A stretch of DNA of 30,460 nucleotides. Source: Mikrocytos mackini. Taxonomy: Eukaryota > Endomyxa > Ascetosporea > Mikrocytida > Mikrocytiidae. Each line of letters opens with the position of its first letter. The first letter of the stretch is position 1. The stretch covers positions 1-30,460 of the forward strand of contig JASNJN010000249.1 of assembly GCA_030180075.1 (NCBI GenBank), written 5' to 3'. Shown here in pieces: positions 1-9,104 of the stretch. The translations under genes were made by a program, and so were the position numbers. Below the pieces are notes generated by a model. That model was not told the origin of the DNA. It worked only from the letters and a program-made list of their open reading frames with translations, and did not search any database.

Positions 1-1052
1 TCCACCTTTGTTGCCTTCATCTCTGGTCGACGCTTGCTTAACCACTCCTGGGCTCTCACAATGTTTTAAGCGCGCCTGCCCCTGATGAAACGGCTATTGC
101 CTTCACTTGACACTTCGTCCAATTTGCACGCTTTAAGGTACTTGGCGACTGCTAGTGTTTCTAGCCAGTATTCGTGTTTGAAGTTCGGCAATCCAAAACC
201 ACCTACCTCTGGCCTGGCAAGGACTCTCCCGTTTGAGATCTTCCATGGGATCCTGTTGGCCCTCTTGACCTGGACTCTAGCGAATCTGGTAAGATCCTCC
301 AGTTCGGTGTACGTGAATCGTAGACATTGGCCTACGAATCTGATCAGAGGGGCAGAATACACCAACATGAGTTTTCCCACATTGATGAGAGTCAGAGGTG
401 AGGAGACGATTTTTTTAATTCTCGCCTTCACCTCTTTCATCACTGCCTCTTTGGTAGTCATTGTGTTGTTCCAGTGCTGCTTGAACTCAAGGTATTTGTA
501 CTCATGGGTTGCAGTCACAATAGGGAAATCACTAACGCCCTGGGTAGAGTTTTTCTCTTCATCAGTTTTGTTCGTAACAATACCGCTTTTNGCATTGTTA
601 ATGAACAAGCCGACTAGTTNAGCCAGTTTGCGTATTTCGCTAACCTTTTGGCCTAGTCGGTGTAGTANCGAGTCAAACNGTTTGATGTCATCCATGTAAC
701 ATATTTTGTCCACAGTGACTTCATCGACCAGCGTTGATATTTTCATCGCGTTGTCTTGGTTTGCTCTCAACACAGTTAGTGCCTCACAAAAGAGGGTTGG
801 GGACATTTTGTCTCCCTGGAATATCCCGCTTTTAATGTTTATCTGCTCACTCTCCCCCTTGAAGTTCGTTATATACGTCCTCCAGAGGGGCATGAGTGCC
901 CGCAGAATGGCTACTAACCTATTGGGTTTGTTCATTGAGGATTGGGTGGTCACTTCAAGCATTCGAATCAATGCTTTGTGACTCACCGAATCATACGCCT
1001 TACAGAAATCAATATACGCGCTGTTTAGCGGCGCATGTACGATGCTTGTAAA
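1..1052 (-). mobile_element. 5'-truncated R2-type non-LTR retrotransposon (LINE), reverse transcriptase part
   Basis: On the minus strand an open frame from about 1052 down to 66 encodes the palm of a reverse transcriptase. Motif A reads AYIDFCKAYDSVSH (about 1033-980), motif B has IFQGDKMSPTLF, and motif C is CYMDD. After the palm come a thumb-like stretch and GGFGLPNF, typical of R2-type elements. The YMDD rather than FADD box resembles R2-like LINEs of several invertebrates. The frame meets a TAA at 66-68 and then stays open to the window edge, so at least one stop interrupts it. The 5' end stops abruptly near 1055 inside the RT domain, as expected for incomplete target-primed reverse transcription. 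Four isolated ambiguous bases (591, 620, 667, 679) suggest collapsed repeat copies. The 3' end, with zinc knuckle and endonuclease, lies outside the window. RT identity is sure; the clade is probable. Confidence 0.85.
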
Positions 1053-1273
1053 TTATTGTACAACTTGGTCGTTAATGGAAAATTATGGTTGTTCTTTTTT
1101 GACAACCTGGTCGCGAGAGGGTTAAGGTATCTGCTTATCCCATCCTCGAGTTCGTAGTGTAAGCCTGTATATTTAGCAAGTATCATTTACTTATCATACT
1201 CTATTACAATAATTCGTAATTGTTGAATCAAATAATCATTCTTAGGTGACTCACAAGCAGATTTGTGTTTTCG

Positions 1274-1281
1274 AAAATTTT
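1274..1281 (+). promoter_or_regulatory. AAATTT-like signal upstream of the ferlin gene
   Basis: AAAATTTT lies about 20 bp before the ATG at 1302, in an AT-rich leader. AAATTT-like and CCC/GGG-like signals close to start codons have been described in microsporidia. The same word stands close to the starts at 8331, 9105 and 13239. Confidence 0.45.
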
Positions 1282-1301
1282 AAGTTTTAATTTTGTAACA
1301 A

Positions 1302-2039
1302 ATGAAAAACATCAAAAAGTTTACGAAGAAGGCATATCATCAAATTGCCCAACACCATACTAATTCTGAAGGGGAAACACCTATAACAAAAGATAAAAAG
1401 CCCAATCGAAAGCTTTCAAAGACTACAAAGCAAACAGCAACACTATCTGAGCATGAAAGCCTCGACAATTCGTCTTCAGAAGAAATCCTAGAATCAGCCA
1501 CATCTTTTACACCCGGCCAATATTCCATCCAAGTTCATATTTTAGAATGTCGTGATTTACATGGAATCTCTTTTAGCGATAGTGCAGATCCTCGAGTAAT
1601 CATTAGTCTGGCCGACGAGAAAAGAAAAACACGAACGAAACACAAAACATTAAACCCTGTTTATGACGAGTTATTCACATTTGAAACTGATTTATCCCTG
1701 AAAGAATTTGAAGCGTCATCAATAAACATCTCGGTATTCAATAGTTCCATTTTAAAACAGGGATTAATAGGTCTCTTCATGTTAGACCTATCGATGGTGT
1801 ACTACCAACCAGACAAACTAATAAACAACAAGTGGGTAGCCATCTATGATCCTACGTTCAAAAGAAAAGGAATACAGGGATTTGTCAGACTTTCAGTTTG
1901 TATGCAATCGGAGGATTCGGATTTCATATCCCTCTTAGACCCCGAACTGCTTCTGAACAACGAAGAAAGCGAAGTTATGATGCCACCATGTATTAAAGAA
2001 AACACCCAAAACTGTGGTAATCAACATTTCAGAGTTTAA
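1302..2039 (+). CDS. Ferlin-like protein, N-terminal part (C2B-type domain)
   Basis: This is a membrane-trafficking protein of the ferlin family, whose tandem C2 domains bind phospholipid and often Ca2+ in vesicle fusion. A basic, Ser/Thr-rich leader of about 70 residues is followed by one C2 domain (about 72-205). It opens with YSIQVHILECRDL and ends with GLFMLDLSMVYYQP, NNKWVAIYDP and GIQGFVRLSVC, which matches the ferlin C2B signature (a GxFxxDxGxxYxxP-like segment, then KWxxLxDP, then GyLKxxxCV). The ATG at 1302 is the first in frame and follows an AAATTT-like motif. The frame closes at 2037-2039, but ferlin homology continues in the +1 frame from about 1981. The two frames therefore look like one gene with a one-base shift between about 1981 and 2036, perhaps in the homopolymers near 2005-2011. 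An N-terminal C2A is not visible. Confidence 0.8.
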   Translation: MKNIKKFTKKAYHQIAQHHTNSEGETPITKDKKPNRKLSKTTKQTATLSEHESLDNSSSEEILESATSFTPGQYSIQVHILECRDLHGISFSDSADPRVIISLADEKRKTRTKHKTLNPVYDELFTFETDLSLKEFEASSINISVFNSSILKQGLIGLFMLDLSMVYYQPDKLINNKWVAIYDPTFKRKGIQGFVRLSVCMQSEDSDFISLLDPELLLNNEESEVMMPPCIKENTQNCGNQHFRV

Positions 2040-4173
2040 AGATTGCGATAAAGCGCTATCTTTATCTAAAACTTTACTTGCAAAAAGCTCTTCTGATTAC
2101 ATTAAGAACTTAGGTTCGTCTCTTTCAACTTCAGATAAATCGCTTTATTTAAAGACAAAATTTTTAGGTACAAAATTAAAGACAAAGAGAATGGCTGCAA
2201 AAGATACAATTATAAACCAACAGTTTCTAATACCTGTTCAGGAGCCTATTATGGCTAAACACATAAACCTCGAACTATGGAGGCACAAATTAGTAGGAAA
2301 ATCACATTCTAAAGCGAAAGTAGTTTTAGCGTACCCTCCAGACGAGCACAAAGATAGCAAAAGTATCGTAAATTTTGGTGAGACATTCAAATCACCAAAG
2401 TGGATTAATCTATACGGAAAGATCGCGGGGTTTGGAGGAGAAATGTATATGGGAAGGATATTAGCCCATGCTTATATGCAAGATGAGTTTTCTAGTGCAG
2501 GTGTCTTACCTGTAACAGCAATAGACAAGAACTTGAGGCCTCCCTTTATCAACTATTCCTTTGCATGCGACGTTTATGAAGTAACAGAAGTTTTCACAGG
2601 GCGATACTTTATTACTATAAATTGCGGCTCTATGAATTTGAACACAAAACAGATAAAAGGAGTGAATGGGAAAGTACAGTTTTATGAAACACTAAGTTCG
2701 ACTATAGATGCGCCAGTTGACTTCGCACAGTGTCCGGATGTCTTTGTGTATATAAGCGATAGCAAAGGTCCCTTGGGATTTATCAGAAAGAAGTTAAGTG
2801 ATATAGTCACCAAAGGTTGGGATTGTACTCCACACCGGTTTTTATTCAATAGATTCTGCAAGAGAGAGAAATGGGAGTTTCCAGGAGATTTACTAATAAA
2901 CATTCGAGCGGGCTTTACAAATACAAAACCAGCCGTTTTGATAGACACTGTTTCGTTGAGCAACAAACATATCAATGATACAAAAGATTCCGGAAATGCT
3001 ATAAGAAATGGAGACGAAGATGGGACACTTGTTGTTGATGTAAAGAACATATCCCAGTTGCTGGACAAACACGAAAAATCACAATACAAAGGAGTTTATG
3101 TTGAGCTACAGGTGGGTAGTGACAGCTTCGATAGCAGTAGAAAGAGAAGAACAAGAATAAGCAATGACTTAATGAACCCAATGTTTTCCGAACAATTCGA
3201 AATAGATAATATTGGAGCAGAAGAAAAAGTCCTATTCAGAGCATACGTACTTAGCAAATCATTAAATGGTAAAAGCCCTATTTTGTTGTTTGAATTTCTC
3301 TCTAACTTAAAAGATTTAAAAGCTTCAGCAAAAGTTGGAGACGGTGCGTGGGAAGCCGACTATGAACTCGAGGTGCCTTCGAACTGTTTTAAAACAGAAA
3401 GCAGTAAAACAAGAAAAACCGCAGCTCTTATGAAGTTTAATGTCAAATACTACGAAGCAATACCCCTTGAGCACTTAGAGCTGGACGAAGACCACCAAGA
3501 AGACGAACATGGAAAAAGCAAGAATAAAAACAAAATTGAAAAGCCTATGTTTACTAGCTACCAGTTAAGAGTATTGCTTTATCAAGCAAGAAACTTACCA
3601 CCCTGCGAATCGAATGGATTGTCCGATCCGTACATTGTCATAAAATGTGGTGGGAAGCAAATGATATCTCCGATAATTTCCAAGTCACTTTATCCGGATT
3701 GGTTCACAACATTTGCCATGGTAGTCGACCTTCCTTGCGCTGAAAAACCTTCCACAAATTCTGAGTACAAAGAATCGGCTAATTGGTCTCTCTGTCCGAA
3801 CGTACACATCTTCTGCTGGGACAAGCATAATTCAAGCATACATGGGAAGGACATACTTATAGGCTATTGCAAAGAGAACATGGCTTCAATTGCGTTAAAC
3901 ACGCATAAAAACAATCTTTCTCCCTTCTGGAGACCTTTAGAATTAAATGCGGCAAACTCTGAAATACTCGGAGATACTAAAAAGAAAAAACAAGGAAAAC
4001 TTTCTAAGCTATTCAGATTGAAAGCTAATTTGGAAGAGCAAGAAAAAATCATAGAACACGGACAGTTATTAATAGGCTTCCAAATTATACCANNGNTATG
4101 TTACGAAAACCCTCATATTTGCGTTTCGGTCGGTGTGGGGTCTATTTTCGAAAAATGGGTGAAAAATCTATAA
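2014..4173 (+). CDS. Ferlin-like protein, central part through the C2D-type domain; C terminus missing
   Basis: This continues the ferlin from the previous frame. The frame is open from 1981, and 2014 is a GTG rather than a real start. PKWINLYGK...YMGRIL (about residues 128-150) matches the ferlin YINLYGxPR...YRGRxLL block. PDVFVYISD (about 240) matches the conserved LPDxFVY segment. A C2-like segment follows near residues 335-450. A strong C2D-type domain covers about 513-645 (YQLRVLLYQARNL, SDPYIV, FWRPL), followed by GQLLIGFQIIP (about 683-693), equivalent to the ferlin GELLASFELI. Homology ends at 4092, next to ambiguous bases at 4093, 4094 and 4096. The last 27 or so residues to 4173 are unrelated read-through. 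The C2E/C2F domains and the C-terminal membrane anchor found in full ferlins are absent downstream. The gene is thus truncated, or the assembly is misjoined here. Confidence 0.8.
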   Translation: MVINISEFKDCDKALSLSKTLLAKSSSDYIKNLGSSLSTSDKSLYLKTKFLGTKLKTKRMAAKDTIINQQFLIPVQEPIMAKHINLELWRHKLVGKSHSKAKVVLAYPPDEHKDSKSIVNFGETFKSPKWINLYGKIAGFGGEMYMGRILAHAYMQDEFSSAGVLPVTAIDKNLRPPFINYSFACDVYEVTEVFTGRYFITINCGSMNLNTKQIKGVNGKVQFYETLSSTIDAPVDFAQCPDVFVYISDSKGPLGFIRKKLSDIVTKGWDCTPHRFLFNRFCKREKWEFPGDLLINIRAGFTNTKPAVLIDTVSLSNKHINDTKDSGNAIRNGDEDGTLVVDVKNISQLLDKHEKSQYKGVYVELQVGSDSFDSSRKRRTRISNDLMNPMFSEQFEIDNIGAEEKVLFRAYVLSKSLNGKSPILLFEFLSNLKDLKASAKVGDGAWEADYELEVPSNCFKTESSKTRKTAALMKFNVKYYEAIPLEHLELDEDHQEDEHGKSKNKNKIEKPMFTSYQLRVLLYQARNLPPCESNGLSDPYIVIKCGGKQMISPIISKSLYPDWFTTFAMVVDLPCAEKPSTNSEYKESANWSLCPNVHIFCWDKHNSSIHGKDILIGYCKENMASIALNTHKNNLSPFWRPLELNAANSEILGDTKKKKQGKLSKLFRLKANLEEQEKIIEHGQLLIGFQIIPXXCYENPHICVSVGVGSIFEKWVKNL

Positions 4174-4177
4174 ATTT

Positions 4178-4230
4178 TATTTTTTTGAGAAGGGGGCCGC
4201 AAGGGTCCCCCCTTCGAAAAAAAAATAATT
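4178..4230. repeat. Long near-perfect hairpin with GCAA loop
   Basis: The core GAAGGGGG / CCCCCTTC arms enclose a short CC/GG inner stem and a GCAA (GNRA-type) tetraloop, with a small asymmetry in the 3' arm. Outside this, T-rich and A-rich arms (TTATTTTTTT / AAAAAAATAA) extend the pairing to about 50 bp in total. It lies less than 100 bp downstream of the point where the ferlin homology breaks off. It could be a transposon terminus, a transcription-end hairpin or an assembly junction; no family was recognised. Confidence 0.55.
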
Positions 4231-7189
4231 TACAAAACTTGATTAAAAACACAATGAACACGTGCAAACACATCAATAACGTGTTTTACACACGAAATAA
4301 GGTATTATATTCAATAAAAAAGTTGTGTCAAAATACGTGACTCATAAAAAAATGCAATTTATGCGTTTAAATTTCGCCGTTTTATGATGTTTTATGCATT
4401 TAAAATTGCTCGTAAAAATGTTATTGTGATTCGAATATTTGTAGTAATTCGTTTTTTAACAAAATTTTTTGATTAACCTACATATTATTATAAATTCTGA
4501 AAACTTTTCTTGTGATTTTTAAGTCTCTTGAATTTCGGCCGTTTGTGGTATATTTTGGAAAATAGACGAACTTGCTTGATTAAAACATTTTAAACGAGTA
4601 TAAACATTTTAATCATTCATTGAACACGAAATAAGTTATTAGAATTGATAATAAATTATGAGAACTTTTGCGACTCTTTTATAATTCAGAATTTTTAAAA
4701 TCTTTAAACATCGCCTTTAATTATTAATTCATGGGTATTATATTGTTAGCTCCCCTTCATTGTAAAAATGTGCTTTAAACATTTAACTAACTATGGAAAT
4801 AAAAGATATCGTATACACGATGCAAAACAAAAGTTAAATTTTGAACAAAATAAATTTCCTTCTACACGTCTACATAGCTGTTAATAGTCACCTAATCAAG
4901 TATTGACAGAGCAATGACCGGGTAGGAATGCCCAACAACGTATCGACCAAAGAATCGTTCCTAACATCAAAGGCTATTTCCAAATCAAAGTTTGTGTAGA
5001 CAACGACCATACCATTCTACAAAATTTATTCTGGATAAACTAACCAAAGTATTACATAAATAATCAGCTGTCTGTGATAACTCCAAATTACCTGTGTTAC
5101 TTTATCCAAAAGAAAACAGTCAAGAAATACTTGGATTTTATATTACAGGCTATACGTTCTTGCAATCTTCTAACTCCTTATTCAAAGCCAAACAACATGC
5201 ATACTATCCTTGGCGTTGACTGGGTATGAAAGATCAGCAAACCCCCATAGCCTGCATTCCGGAATTAAAATCAAAAAGAGCCTGGTCCACAACGTTCAAA
5301 CTTCCCAATTCCCTCTGCTTCTTGTTTAATAAAGATATACTTAGTAGGCTAACGGAGCTAACTTTAGTGAGCAACAAACACTTTTAAAATGGGGAAAGGT
5401 ACTTCCTACTTAAGTTATTTTGTGGAAGAATTATACGTAGTTTATGGACAAGAAATAACAATTAACCCCTTGACTGACTTCAAGTATTTGTTGAGGTTAA
5501 TAGATTTGTAACAGAGTCTCAGAACAAGAAAATACCAAACATCAATGCTAGCTTCTACGACTTTTACAAGACATACATCATATCGTTCTAGATATGCTAA
5601 TACGATTGACAGAATCAAATAGAAGACGAGAGCTAGCCAAATTTTGCGCAGGTCTTGTATCATACTCAATCGCCAGATATACCGACAAGTCCGTATAGAA
5701 CAAACCTATCGTCAAAACAAACATTGTCTGTATAATGCTGAAGATGATTATCGTGCGCTAACTTGTGCCTTGGGAGATTTCTTTGAACACGGAGATCAGA
5801 CGAAATTGTTAAGCAAATTAAAGGCATGGGACTAAAAGGAAGCTAGAACTAAAGTTTACTAATTATTAACTTTCTAGTTATTTGTGGATAATATGTCACG
5901 TGATAATTGTGACTTATTATTTGTGCCTGCTGTTAATTTTCTACTTTAAAACGAATATATAAGCTCGAAAACAATGCAGAATAATATAATATATTTAATG
6001 AATTTATTCTCAAACGATTTCATTTTAATTTATAAAATAATAATAAATATATTTCAGCCTTTTAATAATATAGTATTGTTTAAACTTTTGTTTAAAATTC
6101 TTTTACTGACTTTTATCATTTCCATATTATATATTTGTTCGAATATTTTTACATTTACTTACTTGGTGCTTGGTTATCCATGGTTATTTCTATAAAGTCT
6201 ATATAAGGTAATTTAATTCCATTCATTTAATTGATATAAAGTTATTGACATTTTATTGCTTCCTTGTGCTGATTCTACTTCTACAAAAGGTGTCTTTTGC
6301 ACTTCGTACTTTACATGCTTATCTTCTATAGAATCATTTATGTCCATTTATATTCCTTATCTCAATACCGAACTCGCTTATTTCAAATATAAACTCATTA
6401 ATACTATTAATTGTCAGTTTAAAAAGTTTTGTAATCTTTTTATCTTCAATAATTAAAATCTTTTTCTTCTGATAATTCAAACTTTGATCTTGCAACATAT
6501 TATCAACATGTGAATTAGCTACTATTCTGTTGGGCGCATAGTTCGAAAAGTCTATTTTATATTGTTTGTATTACCACAGCATATGTCATCATGCTGCGAG
6601 ACCTGATAGTGCTCATGCGGTAATGGTTTGTGGATTTAAGCAATATACTATTATGCAGTGTTATTTTATGTTTATTGTTATCATAAAATGTGCTTAACTT
6701 CTCGTTGTAGTTAGTTGAGTCAGAATGTTAAAATTATGCAAATTTAAAATTTATTTTTCGAAAAAGTGATGTTTTATGCAACATGACAAAATATGACGTT
6801 TATAACTTACCAGTAAACGTTCAATATGGTATAATATTCACATATACATTATAATATAAACAAATATAGATTATATATTACTATTGTAATTATGCATTTG
6901 GGGTGCCCTATTAATAACATATGGTATTTACAATATTAAAAGATAATTATGTAGAATAAAATATAAATTTTAAGGATAAATTTGTCTGGATTTGATTAAA
7001 ACAATTTTAATAACTTTTAAAAACATGAATATGTTTATTTTAAATTACAATATGGTTATAATTTATATAATTTTTCATATACATACCAAAATTCGTGATA
7101 AATTCGAATAGTTACAGATAATATATTATAAATACAAACATATATTGAAATATTTTATTTATAAACTCAAAACAAACATTTAATGTGAA
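4231..7189. other. AT-rich intergenic region, no supportable gene
   Basis: About 3 kb of AT-rich DNA. Short open stretches exist. One at about 5644-5835 (+) encodes about 63 residues ending in a DYRALTCALGDFFEHGDQTK-like segment, and there are degenerate coding-looking words around 5100-5340 (+). None has a recognisable domain, a convincing start or neighbours in frame. The stretch probably holds decayed transposon or gene debris. Confidence 0.4.
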
Positions 7190-7980
7190 TTCGTGCAATT
7201 CAACGCCAAAATTGAATCGTTTTATTTTCATCAGAACCCGCCCTACAGAACCGAAACCCGGGTATTTGAGATGTTCCATAATTCGGAAACCCTAGTAATC
7301 CTTCACTTGCGAGGCCATGTCTCAGTTTGTCTCACAGTAATTTTTTTCCAACTCGCCGAATATACAGTCAGCGGCTACTCGATATACCAAGTCAATGTAG
7401 CCCCGGACATGTTTACTGCCTTACCCCATTGTATAGAACTATACACTTGCTTGGGTATGTGTTATGGACGGATTATAATATACATCAAATGCTGATACTA
7501 TTTGTGCATACGAATCCTTTGGACCGGGCATACTCTCTTTTCTTCGTATTCCTTCAACGCCGAGGCAATGGGTCAATAAGTCTATTACTTGGTTTGTTCC
7601 TCTGAAGCCGAGTTTGTTACTCGCCTGTATGTCTAAACGATGACGTACCATATCATATAAGAGAATTCTGGTGTTCTTGACGACTAAAATAGTATAATTG
7701 TCTAGGTTGATTTACCGGGCTTGATCCTTGATACACACCGGTTGTATGTCTGGCATTCCTAGTTACATGTTAATTTCGATTATTTTAATTCTGTTTCGGT
7801 TTAGTGTATAACTAACTGTCTCGAACGTATCTGACCAAGACCACATTGGCTCGCGAACGGCAAACAGTTTGATGACTTCTTTAAAAGGGAGATACCTACA
7901 AATAAAACATCCCAGGGTTAGTCTTATAGTTTCATTGCTTTGAACTCGGTTTGTTTGTTTTTGAAGCCGGCTACAAATGC
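7190..7980 (-). pseudogene. Decayed coding patch of unknown family
   Basis: The base composition is clearly less AT-rich than on either side. The minus strand keeps amino-acid texture that looks like former coding sequence over several hundred bases, best between 7439 and 7651 (a 70-residue stretch with DIQASNKLGFRGTNQVIDLL). It is interrupted and no catalytic motif was found. It may be an old mobile-element ORF or a dead host gene; the family is unassigned. Confidence 0.35.
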
Positions 7981-8305
7981 CTTCTTACATCCGGTCTTCG
8001 AAGAACTCGTCATCCCTGTATCAGAACTTGACCAGGGTCTCCGCGAGGAGGATGTCGCTGGTTATCTCGAGCTATGTAGCTATAATTTCGGCTGGTAATT
8101 TGGATGTTGCCATGTTAAGTTTCGGTGTGACAGATTTTATTTTTAATATGATTATTTTAAACCAGAGGTTTACCAATTGTCCATATGTAGTCAACGATAG
8201 ACATATTGGCAATATTTTAAATCTATGTTATGGAGTAAATTTTTATTTCAACCTTGCAATTTCGAATTTAAAAAAAAATAAAATTATTTCATGCACATCC
8301 AAACG

Positions 8306-8311
8306 AAATTT
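8306..8311 (+). promoter_or_regulatory. AAATTT-like signal upstream of the CCCH gene
   Basis: AAATTT lies 20 bp before the ATG at 8331, the same arrangement as before the ferlin gene. Confidence 0.4.
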
Positions 8312-8330
8312 AAAAGAATAATAATCTTCC

Positions 8331-8873
8331 ATGTTTAGTACACCAACACAGAGCGATAGTCGAAATGAAAAATACACAAATCACAACAAACAAGGGTCAA
8401 GAACAACAACTCCAAAACAAATAAATAAAAAAGAAGCAGATTTTTACAGATCGTCAAGAATCAGTGCAACTTCTTGTATAAACCAGTTAAACATCCAAAG
8501 AAAATCCAGTAAAAATGATACAGAAGGCACGGCTTTTGATCCTTCAACCAAAAAGAACAATCTTTACAAAACAGAAGTTTGTGACGAGTGGAGAAAGAAA
8601 GGAAGTTGTGTATATGGGAGCAAATGCACCTTTTCCCACGGCATTTGCGATAGGAGACCCCGTCTGCGAGTTGGAAACTACAAAACACTCCCTTGTTGTG
8701 ATCCTGTAATAGAAGGACGTGGCCCGTGCCCATATGGAAAGAAGTGTAGTTACGCCCATCCAGGAGAAGCTATCAGAAGGCCTATGGGTAAGGAATATTA
8801 CGACAAAGAGTATTTCGAAGAGCTAGAAAAGGAATTTGGTGACGACGAGTACCCGTTTGGTTTCTATATATAG
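8331..8873 (+). CDS. Tandem CCCH zinc-finger RNA-binding protein (TTP/ZFP36-like)
   Basis: This 180-residue protein has a TTP-type tandem zinc finger in its centre. Finger 1 has C84, C93, C99 and H103 (C-X8-C-X5-C-X3-H) with the lead-in LYKTEVC. Finger 2 has C122 or C123, C133, C139 and H143 with the lead-in NYKTLPC. The 18 residues between H103 and C122 equal the spacing of classical TTP proteins. The X9/X10 first loop of finger 2 is longer than the usual X8. TTP-family fingers bind AU-rich sequences in mRNA 3' UTRs and usually promote decay, so a cytoplasmic post-transcriptional regulator is likely. The first 75 residues are polar and low-complexity; the tail is acidic and aromatic. The ATG at 8331 follows an AAATTT motif. 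The gene is intact. Confidence 0.88.
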   Translation: MFSTPTQSDSRNEKYTNHNKQGSRTTTPKQINKKEADFYRSSRISATSCINQLNIQRKSSKNDTEGTAFDPSTKKNNLYKTEVCDEWRKKGSCVYGSKCTFSHGICDRRPRLRVGNYKTLPCCDPVIEGRGPCPYGKKCSYAHPGEAIRRPMGKEYYDKEYFEELEKEFGDDEYPFGFYI

Positions 8874-9104
8874 TAAGTGTATAATATAGACGGCATCAGA
8901 CATCATTGTTTGTACTTCCCAATTCATTATCTCTCAAGTCATTTAGATCAGTTTTCACACTCCTAGTTTGCAAAAGTAACCATTTAAAATATAACCAGTA
9001 AATGATGAAGATACAACACTTGGGAAATATCTTTGTCTATTTGAGTAGCTTTGTGTTGTTCTTTGAAGATCTTCGAAAGATTTTCCATCAAATTTTAACT
9101 TTGA
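8874..9104 (+). promoter_or_regulatory. Intergenic spacer with AAATTT-like signal upstream of the Sec24 gene
   Basis: This 231-bp spacer carries no gene. AAATTTT at 9090-9096 lies 9 bp before the Sec24 start codon at 9105, which supports that start. Confidence 0.4.

Noticed and set aside
2018-2033. A 16-nt GT...AG stretch (GTAATCAACATTTCAG) that would restore the ferlin frame if spliced
   Set aside because: Far shorter than known introns of this kind of organism. A one-base shift in the nearby homopolymers explains the same frame change and keeps the more plausible VVINISEF residues.
5974-6195. 73-codon hydrophobic ORF in the gene desert
   Set aside because: It arises from AT-rich low-complexity DNA (Ile, Leu, Phe and Asn codons) with no promoter signal or conserved pattern.
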